The notes beneath the pieces are model-generated. The model searched no databases, was not told the DNA's origin, and saw nothing but the letters and a program-made list of their open reading frames with translations. Made by a program: the position numbers and the translations under genes. A stretch of DNA of 61,465 bases from Stenotrophomonas indicatrix (GTDB lineage: Bacteria > Pseudomonadota > Gammaproteobacteria > Xanthomonadales > Xanthomonadaceae): NCBI GenBank assembly GCA_041545745.1, contig CP168152.1:4590001-4651465 (forward strand). The letters are read 5' to 3'. This document shows, in pieces, positions 56,057-61,465 of this stretch (position 1 is its first letter; each line of letters opens with the position of its first letter).

Positions 56057-58726
56057 TCAGAGCTTCTCCAGCTGCGCGCGCGCTTGTGCCGCACCACTGC
56101 CTTGCGGCTGCAGCGCCAGGTAAGTGGTATAGGCCTGCTTCGCCTTGGCTTTGTCGCCCGCGTGGAAGTACGCGTCACCCAGGTTGAGATGGGCCACTGC
56201 GCGCGACGGATCGATCTTCAGTGTGTTCTCCAGCCAACGCGCCGCTTCGGCATAGCGTTGCTGGCGGTAGTAGACGAAGCCGAGGTTGTTCGCCGCCTGG
56301 GCGAAGTCCGGGCGCAGCTTCAGCGCCTCGGCGAACTGCACGGCAGCTTCGTCGTAGCGCTTCTCGCGGTACAGCTGCAGGCCACGGTCGTTGGCCTGCT
56401 GCGAGCGCTGGCGGTCCGAGGCCGGTGCGGCCGTCGGCACCACCAGCCTGGCCTTGCCGCCCTGCAGATCGGCCACGGTCACTGGCGCTTCGCTGTTCTT
56501 GGCATCCTGGGCAGCGTCGACCTTGTTGTTCAGGGCGATTGCATCGGCGGTCAGCTGGCGCGTATCGGCGTTGAGGTATTCCTGGCTGTCCGGCACCTGG
56601 AACACGAACTCGCCGCCCTGCGAGCCGGGCAGGCTGCCGAAGGCCGGCGTCTGCTGCGAGACCGCCGACACCGCCGGCGCCACATAGGCGGCCAGCTCGG
56701 TACCGGTGATCAGGCCATCGCCGTTGAGATCGCCCTTGCCGGCCAAGGCCTGCAGCAGCACCCAGGTAAACACCGAGTGCCCGTTCGGGCCGGCATCGGC
56801 GACCTGCTGGTCGGCGCCGCCGGCGGTCAGCATCTGCCGCGCGCTGCGGCGTGCGTTCTCGCGCAGGAACGACGACGACGACGGGCCGCCGCGGGTCAGG
56901 CCGAGGCCGCTGTAGCAGGCATCCATCACGAACATCACATGCTTGGCCTGCATGCTCTCGGCGATGTTCTGGATGTCGGTCATCGCGATGGCATCGGTGG
57001 CGAATTCCTTCGGGTCCGAATCGACCGGGATGATGTAGCCGAGGTCGCGCCCGGATGCCAGCTGACGGGTAGCACCGTGGCCGGCGAAGAACACGAACAC
57101 GCGATCATTCCTGCCGGTGCGGTCGTCGGACAGCCGGTCGTGGAAGGCGGCCAGGATGTTGTTGCGGGTAGCCTGCTCGTTCTTCAGTACGATCACCTGC
57201 GAGGACGGGAAGCCGAACTGCCCGGTCAGCGTATCGGCCACGGCCTGGGCATCGTGGCTGGCGTACTCCAGCTTGGGCCACTTGGCGTAGTTGTCGATGC
57301 CGACCACGATCGCCCACGATTTTTCATAGCCGGTGGTGACGGTGGCATCGCGGTCGCTGCCCTTGGGCGGCCGGGCGACGCTGAAGTCGCGGCCATTCCA
57401 GCCGGCGAACTGGTAGCCGTCAGCGATCAGCCGATCCAGGATCTGCGGCAGTGCCTTCACCGCGCGGTCGTGGATATCGTGGAACAGGATGATGCCGCGC
57501 TGTTCCTTGTTCACCTGGTCGAGCACGCGCTGCACGATCGATTCCGGCACCGGGTCGGCCCAGTCCATCGAATCGATGTTCCACATGATCGACTTCAGGC
57601 CCGCTTCGTTCAGCAGCTGCAGGCCTTCGGCGTTGCGCGCGCCATACGGGAAGCGGAACAGCGGTGCACGCTTGCTGTCGACGTCCTTCAGCAGGGTGTC
57701 GGTGTCCAGCACCTGCTGGCGCAGCGCATCGCCGGTGGTACGCGACAGCTGCGCATGGGTCAGGCTGTGGTTGCCGACGGCGTAGCCCTCTTCCATCAGG
57801 GTGCGGCTGATCTTCGCCATCGGCCCAAGGCTGACCTTGCCGTCGGTGTCGACCTTGCCCAGGTTGCGGCCGACCTCGAAGAACACGCCCGGTACGTCGT
57901 AGCGCTTGAGGATGGCCACCACTTCATCGGTATAGGCCTTGTGCGGGCCATCGTCGAAGGTCAGCACCACCGTCTTCGGCGGCAGGTTGCGGCCGAAGAT
58001 CTCGCGGTCGCTGTCCTTCATCGACATCGGGTACGGCTCGATCACGCCGTAGTCGCGCAGGATCCCTTCGCGGCTGTAGTCCTTGTGCAGGTGCGCGATG
58101 TAGTCGTCCCACTTCTCGCGCTTCAGGTCGATGGCACGGGTGCGCTCGAAGCGGCTGAAGATGCGGGTCAGTTCCTGGTTGTAGTTGCGCTCGATCTCGT
58201 CCAGCGCCTCCAGGTCTTCGCCGATGCGCTGGTGCAGCTTCACCGCCGGCAACGAGGAATCGGCGCCGATGCGTTCGTGCAGGTCACGCAGCACTTCGCG
58301 GAACGCCAAGCGATCGGCATCGAACAGTTCGGGCGCCGACTCGATGTAATCCAGCACCGTGGCCAGGGTAGCGAAGCGCTGCGGGCTGGTGCCACGCAGC
58401 AGGGTATCGAACTGCGTGGCAATGGCACCGCGCTGTTCCAGGCCATCGTGGAACAGCTGCTGGCCGATGCGGGTGGAGGTGGTGCGATCAGCCGCAGGCT
58501 GCTGTTCCTCATCGGCCAGCAGCACGATGATCCGGCGATAGCCGTCGAGCTGCTTCTGCAATGCGCCAAGCAGCGGCGCGGCGGCAGGGTCGGCGGCGGC
58601 AGCGGCCTGTGCGCTCGGCTGGGTGACTGCCGCCGGTGCCTGCGCGTCCTTGTCGCTGCAGCCGGCCACGAGCAGGGTCAGCAGCAGGCTGGGCAGGAAC
58701 AGACGAAACGACGGCGCACGCGGCAT
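56057..58726 (-). CDS. Lipoprotein: polysaccharide deacetylase + caspase (C14) + EF-hand + TPR
   Basis: An 889-residue multi-domain protein. The signal ends LLVAGC (lipidated Cys23), so it is exported and membrane-anchored. About 40-240 is helical. A NodB deacetylase domain follows (250-440): TFDDGPH (256-262), metal His pair in NHSLTH (H320, H324), RFPYG (358-362) and FHD (H416). Then a caspase-like peptidase (468-715) with catalytic H550 in FFAGHG and C604 in DACYSG. Inside it lies a canonical EF-hand loop D666-x-N-x-D-G-x-I-x3-E677, which suggests calcium control. TPR repeats fill about 775-880. All active-site residues are present. The start is ATG 58726; TTG 58741 is possible. It sits between yidC and mnmE. 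Substrates are unknown. Confidence 0.9.
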   Translation of the reverse strand: MPRAPSFRLFLPSLLLTLLVAGCSDKDAQAPAAVTQPSAQAAAAADPAAAPLLGALQKQLDGYRRIIVLLADEEQQPAADRTTSTRIGQQLFHDGLEQRGAIATQFDTLLRGTSPQRFATLATVLDYIESAPELFDADRLAFREVLRDLHERIGADSSLPAVKLHQRIGEDLEALDEIERNYNQELTRIFSRFERTRAIDLKREKWDDYIAHLHKDYSREGILRDYGVIEPYPMSMKDSDREIFGRNLPPKTVVLTFDDGPHKAYTDEVVAILKRYDVPGVFFEVGRNLGKVDTDGKVSLGPMAKISRTLMEEGYAVGNHSLTHAQLSRTTGDALRQQVLDTDTLLKDVDSKRAPLFRFPYGARNAEGLQLLNEAGLKSIMWNIDSMDWADPVPESIVQRVLDQVNKEQRGIILFHDIHDRAVKALPQILDRLIADGYQFAGWNGRDFSVARPPKGSDRDATVTTGYEKSWAIVVGIDNYAKWPKLEYASHDAQAVADTLTGQFGFPSSQVIVLKNEQATRNNILAAFHDRLSDDRTGRNDRVFVFFAGHGATRQLASGRDLGYIIPVDSDPKEFATDAIAMTDIQNIAESMQAKHVMFVMDACYSGLGLTRGGPSSSSFLRENARRSARQMLTAGGADQQVADAGPNGHSVFTWVLLQALAGKGDLNGDGLITGTELAAYVAPAVSAVSQQTPAFGSLPGSQGGEFVFQVPDSQEYLNADTRQLTADAIALNNKVDAAQDAKNSEAPVTVADLQGGKARLVVPTAAPASDRQRSQQANDRGLQLYREKRYDEAAVQFAEALKLRPDFAQAANNLGFVYYRQQRYAEAARWLENTLKIDPSRAVAHLNLGDAYFHAGDKAKAKQAYTTYLALQPQGSGAAQARAQLEKL

Positions 58727-58780
58727 GGCGGACTCGAACAAAGGGAAAGAGGGTGCCGGCGATTCTAACGCCGCATGCGA

Positions 58781-58806
58781 AAAGCCCGCCTTGCGGCGGG
58801 CCTTTG
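58781..58806 (-). terminator. Rho-independent terminator after yidC
   Basis: Read on the minus strand: AAAGGCCCGCC-GCAA-GGCGGGCTTTT. It lies 50 bases after the yidC stop and before the deacetylase-caspase gene, so that gene probably has its own promoter. Confidence 0.85.
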
Positions 58807-58813
58807 CTGGGTC

Positions 58814-58836
58814 AGCCAGCCAGCGGCCGGCTCTAC
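58814..58836 (-). repeat. GTAG REP hairpin
   Basis: Minus-strand GTAGAGCCGGCCGCTGGCT, a less perfect member, between the yidC stop and its terminator. Confidence 0.7.
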
Positions 58837-58855
58837 CCGTCGGCGCTGACGCGCC

Positions 58856-60571
58856 TTACTTCTTCTTGGCCGGAGCGGTCGCCGCCGTGGCCGGCACCGG
58901 GTCGCTGCCGTGGCGCTTGGTCATCCACCACTGCTGCAGCAGGCCCAGGCCACCGTTGACCACCCAGTACAGGACCAGGCCGGACGGCATGAAGGCCATC
59001 ATGACGCCGAACACCAGCGGCATGAACTGCATCATCTTCTGCTGCATCGGGTCCATGCCCGGTGCCGGCGTCAGCTTCTGGGTGAACCACATCACCGCCA
59101 CGTTGATCACCGGCAGGATGAAGTACGGGTCGCGGGCGGTCAGGTCCTGGATCCAGCCGAACCAGGGCGCCTGGCGCAGTTCGACCGATTCCACCAGCAC
59201 CCAGTACAGCGCGAAGAAGATCGGCATCTGGATGAGGATCGGCAGGCAGCCGCCCATCGGATTGATCTTTTCCTTCTTGTACAGCTCCATCATCGCGGTC
59301 TGGAACTTCTGGCGGTCATCGCCATAGCGTTCCTTCAGCTGCGCGATGCGCGGCTGGAAGCGACGCATCTTGGCGCCACTCTTGTACTGCGTCGCCGACA
59401 GCGGGTACAGCACGATCTTCAGCAGCACCACCAGGCCGACGATGGCCCAGCCCCAGTTGCCCACCAGCTTGTGCACCTGGTTGAGCACCCAGAACAGGCC
59501 TTGGCCGATCACCGCCATCATCGAGAAGCGGCTGTAGTCGACCACACGATCCAGACCCGGCACGTCTTCCTTGGCGATCAGGTTGACCAGCTTCGGGCCG
59601 ACCCACAGGCGGGCCTCGGTGCTGGTGGACTGGCCCGGGGCCACGGTGAAGGCCGGGCCGCGCGCTTCGATCAGGTCACGACCGGCCACCTGCGACAGCA
59701 CGTAGTGTGCGGTCTGGTCCTTCTGCGGGATCCAGGCGGTGAAGAAGTGGTGCTGCAGCATCGCCAGCCAACCACCGGTGATGTTCTGGTTCAGCGCGCC
59801 ATCGTCCAGGTAATCCTTGAACGCACGACGCTGGTACTTCTTGTCGTTGTCGTACCAGGTGGCACCGTTGAAGCTGAACGAGTCCGGGTTGGTCATGCTC
59901 CGCGACAGGATCGTCGGGGTGCGGTCCAGGGTGCGGTAGACGTAGCCGTTCCACGGCGCGGCGCCAGCATTGCTGACTTCGTCCTTGAAGCGGATCGCAT
60001 ACTCGTTGCGGCCCACGATCAGCGTGCGCTTGATGGTCACGCCGTTGTCGGCGGTCCACACGAACGGGACCTGCAGCTCGTTCTGGCCATTGGCCAGCAC
60101 GAAGTCGCGGGTATCACCGACCAGCTTGAAGCCATCGACGCCCGGCACCGGGGTGTTCTTGTCTTCGCTGGCCCAACCGCTGATCGCGCTGTACGGATGT
60201 GCGGGATCTTCGGTCAGCAGGCGTACCGGCGGGCTGCCTTCGTCCTTGCTCTGCGGGAACTGCAGCAGTTCGGCATCGAGCACGCGGCCACCATCGATCA
60301 CCAGGCGCAGCACGTCGGTGGTGATGGTCACGCGCTGTGCGGACGGGGTGGCGCTGGCCTGGGCCTGTACAGCGGCCTGGCCCGGGGCACCGGGAACCTG
60401 CGCGCTGGGGATGCTGCCCGGGGTTGCACCCGGAACGCTCTGTGCGGCGGCCGGGGCCGAGCTGGTCGTCGGCGCCGGGGTCGGGGCGGACTTCTCACGG
60501 CTCCACTCCATCCACAGCAGCACGGCCACCATCAGCCAGGCAAAGATCAGGAAAACACGGGTCTGGTTCAT
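58856..60571 (-). CDS. yidC: Membrane protein insertase YidC
   Basis: YidC inserts and folds inner-membrane proteins with or without SecYEG. 571 residues: N-terminal helix (about 5-21), a Pro/Ala/Thr-rich linker, a large periplasmic beta-sandwich (about 70-330), then the conserved C-terminal insertase core with five helices, including [33 protein letters not shown] and [26 protein letters not shown]. Ends in a Lys-rich tail. Its ATG shares a base with the rnpA stop (TGATG). Confidence 0.97.
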   Translation of the reverse strand: MNQTRVFLIFAWLMVAVLLWMEWSREKSAPTPAPTTSSAPAAAQSVPGATPGSIPSAQVPGAPGQAAVQAQASATPSAQRVTITTDVLRLVIDGGRVLDAELLQFPQSKDEGSPPVRLLTEDPAHPYSAISGWASEDKNTPVPGVDGFKLVGDTRDFVLANGQNELQVPFVWTADNGVTIKRTLIVGRNEYAIRFKDEVSNAGAAPWNGYVYRTLDRTPTILSRSMTNPDSFSFNGATWYDNDKKYQRRAFKDYLDDGALNQNITGGWLAMLQHHFFTAWIPQKDQTAHYVLSQVAGRDLIEARGPAFTVAPGQSTSTEARLWVGPKLVNLIAKEDVPGLDRVVDYSRFSMMAVIGQGLFWVLNQVHKLVGNWGWAIVGLVVLLKIVLYPLSATQYKSGAKMRRFQPRIAQLKERYGDDRQKFQTAMMELYKKEKINPMGGCLPILIQMPIFFALYWVLVESVELRQAPWFGWIQDLTARDPYFILPVINVAVMWFTQKLTPAPGMDPMQQKMMQFMPLVFGVMMAFMPSGLVLYWVVNGGLGLLQQWWMTKRHGSDPVPATAATAPAKKK

Positions 60572-61029
60572 CAGCAGGCAGGCTCAGCGGGGCCGGGACG
60601 CGGTGCCGGCTCGGTGACGGAGGAAATGGCAATGCCATCAGGCGGCGGCATTGTGCCGTCCACGCCCGGCGCGGGCAATGCGCGCAGGCGCCGCAACAGG
60701 CGCAGGAAGGCCTGGCGGATATCTTCGTTGCTGGCATGACGCGCAGCAGTACGAGCCACGACGACGAAGTCGCCTGGCTGTATGTCGGTTCGTGTCTGAC
60801 GCAAGGCGTCGCGCAGGACGCGCTTGATCCGGTTACGCCCAACGGCGTGAGGATCGACCTTGCGGGAAACCGCCAGACCCAGCCTGGCCGGCCGGTCAGC
60901 CGGTAGCCAGTGCAGGGTCATCAGCGGATCGGACACACGGCGGGCGCCGTTGAAGACCGTTGAATATTCGGCACGCGTGCGAACCCGCGCAGAGCGAGGG
61001 AATCGCTTGCGCGGGTCTGCAGTATTCAC
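60571..61029 (-). CDS. rnpA: Ribonuclease P protein component
   Basis: The protein subunit of RNase P, which trims the 5' ends of pre-tRNAs. 152 residues if started at GTG 61029 ([22 protein letters not shown]), which matches the usual family N-terminus. ATG 61065 would add 12 residues of no similarity. The RNR signature is present ([16 protein letters not shown]). The C-terminal 30 residues are Pro-rich and unlike E. coli. It overlaps yidC by one base, leaving no room for yidD. Confidence 0.92.
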   Translation of the reverse strand: MNTADPRKRFPRSARVRTRAEYSTVFNGARRVSDPLMTLHWLPADRPARLGLAVSRKVDPHAVGRNRIKRVLRDALRQTRTDIQPGDFVVVARTAARHASNEDIRQAFLRLLRRLRALPAPGVDGTMPPPDGIAISSVTEPAPRPGPAEPAC

Positions 61030-61070
61030 TGTCGAATGGATTGCGTCTGCCGCTGGATGCGGCATGGCAA

Positions 61071-61211
61071 TCAGGCGCTCAGGACTTTGCGGCCCTTGGC
61101 GCGGCGACGCGACAGGATCTTGCGGCCGTCAGCGGTCTTCATACGGGCACGGAAGCCGTGGTCGCGCTTACGCTTGAGGTTGCTGGGCTGGAAGGTGCGC
61201 TTGGTGGCCAT
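61071..61211 (-). CDS. rpmH: 50S ribosomal protein L34
   Basis: A 46-residue basic ribosomal protein. It starts [20 protein letters not shown] and continues [20 protein letters not shown], a near-invariant sequence. It precedes rnpA in the standard origin-proximal order. GAGAGG lies upstream of the ATG at 61211. Confidence 0.97.
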   Translation of the reverse strand: MATKRTFQPSNLKRKRDHGFRARMKTADGRKILSRRRAKGRKVLSA

Positions 61212-61249
61212 GTGGGCCTCTCGTATGAATGGGACGGAAAGAACCGGAA

Positions 61250-61279
61250 ATTTTAGAGAGGTGTCCCCCCTCCCGTCAA
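61250..61279 (-). promoter_or_regulatory. rpmH-rnpA-yidC promoter
   Basis: On the minus strand TTGACG (61279-61274) and TAAAAT (61255-61250) are 18 bases apart, a strong sigma-70 pair. The leader is about 30 bases long before the rpmH ATG at 61211. Confidence 0.75.
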
Positions 61280-61319
61280 CCCCTGTCTGCTACGCCAATT
61301 CACCGGGCTGTGCAATAGC

Positions 61320-61340
61320 TGTGGATCTTTTTGTGAATAA
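61320..61340. other. DnaA-box-like 9-mers near the origin
   Basis: TGTGAATAA (61332-61340) is the complement of TTATTCACA and fits the TTATNCACA consensus. TGTGGATCT (61320-61328) matches seven of nine bases. With rpmH-rnpA-yidC on the left, this is probably the edge of the dnaA/oriC region. The rest of 61341-61465 shows no gene. Confidence 0.5.
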
Positions 61341-61465
61341 GTAGGGGACAAGCATTCCGAAGGCGGGCGCTCGGTGGTAGGCTGAGCCATCCATTTCCCC
61401 CCTTTCAGGCCTTTGTTTGGGCGCCTTTTCGCGCCTATGCATCGGCCACCGGACAATTATTGCTG

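Overview
The window looks like a Stenotrophomonas chromosome (S. maltophilia complex or a close relative). The DNA is roughly two-thirds G+C. Many intergenic gaps hold short hairpins that begin with GTAG, the SMAG-type REP elements described in that genus. The right end carries rpmH, rnpA and yidC, with mnmE further in, and ends in AT-richer DNA with a DnaA-box-like 9-mer. It therefore probably stops just short of dnaA/oriC, at the end of a chromosome numbered from dnaA.

Layout. 1-8.7 kb: the tail of a BenE-type permease, a GYF/DUF2628 membrane protein, a secreted lytic transglycosylase fused to a sugar mutarotase, the ergothioneine pair egtB-egtD, a membrane diguanylate cyclase, a YchJ protein and a TSUP permease. 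8.8-14.4 kb: a three-gene SMC-like operon (MksF/JetA, MksE/JetB, MksB/JetC) with no JetD/MksG. 14.5-21.3 kb: folE, two long palindromic repeats, then a MarR-controlled AaeXAB-like efflux operon that carries its own outer-membrane factor, and a small unknown gene. 21.5-30.4 kb: recC-recB-recD, translationally coupled. 30.6-34.7 kb: mlaFEDCB plus mlaA, a complete phospholipid-transport operon closed by a strong terminator. 34.8-48.1 kb: glutathione peroxidase, a cysteine-rich lipoprotein, rmuC, GST, an oxidoreductase with a divergent LysR gene, a LysE exporter, a second LysR gene divergent from an aldo/keto reductase, an amino-acid permease, an M19 dipeptidase and a TelA-like pair. 48.2-52.8 kb: an RlmI-type methyltransferase, a TerC/Alx membrane protein behind a probable yybP-ykoY (manganese) riboswitch with its own promoter, a rhomboid protease and a periplasmic glycerophosphodiesterase. 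53-54.6 kb: two convergent accessory genes, a Beta-protein-family gene and an sce7726-family gene with a PD-(D/E)XK-like motif, placed at the 3' end of mnmE. 54.7-61.2 kb: mnmE, a large lipoprotein joining polysaccharide deacetylase, caspase, EF-hand and TPR modules, then yidC, rnpA and rpmH.

How the genes fit together. Several blocks concern the envelope: the Mla system, efflux, YidC, the lytic transglycosylase fusion, the deacetylase-caspase lipoprotein and the rhomboid. Others concern DNA maintenance or defence: RecBCD, the Mks/Wadjet-like operon, RmuC and the Beta/sce7726 pair. The best candidates for undescribed biology are the Beta/sce7726 pair, the deacetylase-caspase lipoprotein, and the transglycosylase-mutarotase fusion. 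Intergenic DNA holds three repeat families: GTAG REPs (14 counted), a GGGGTC...GACCCC imperfect palindrome (5 counted), and long hairpins of about 85-110 bp (3 counted). All family assignments come from reading motifs by eye; no database search was run.
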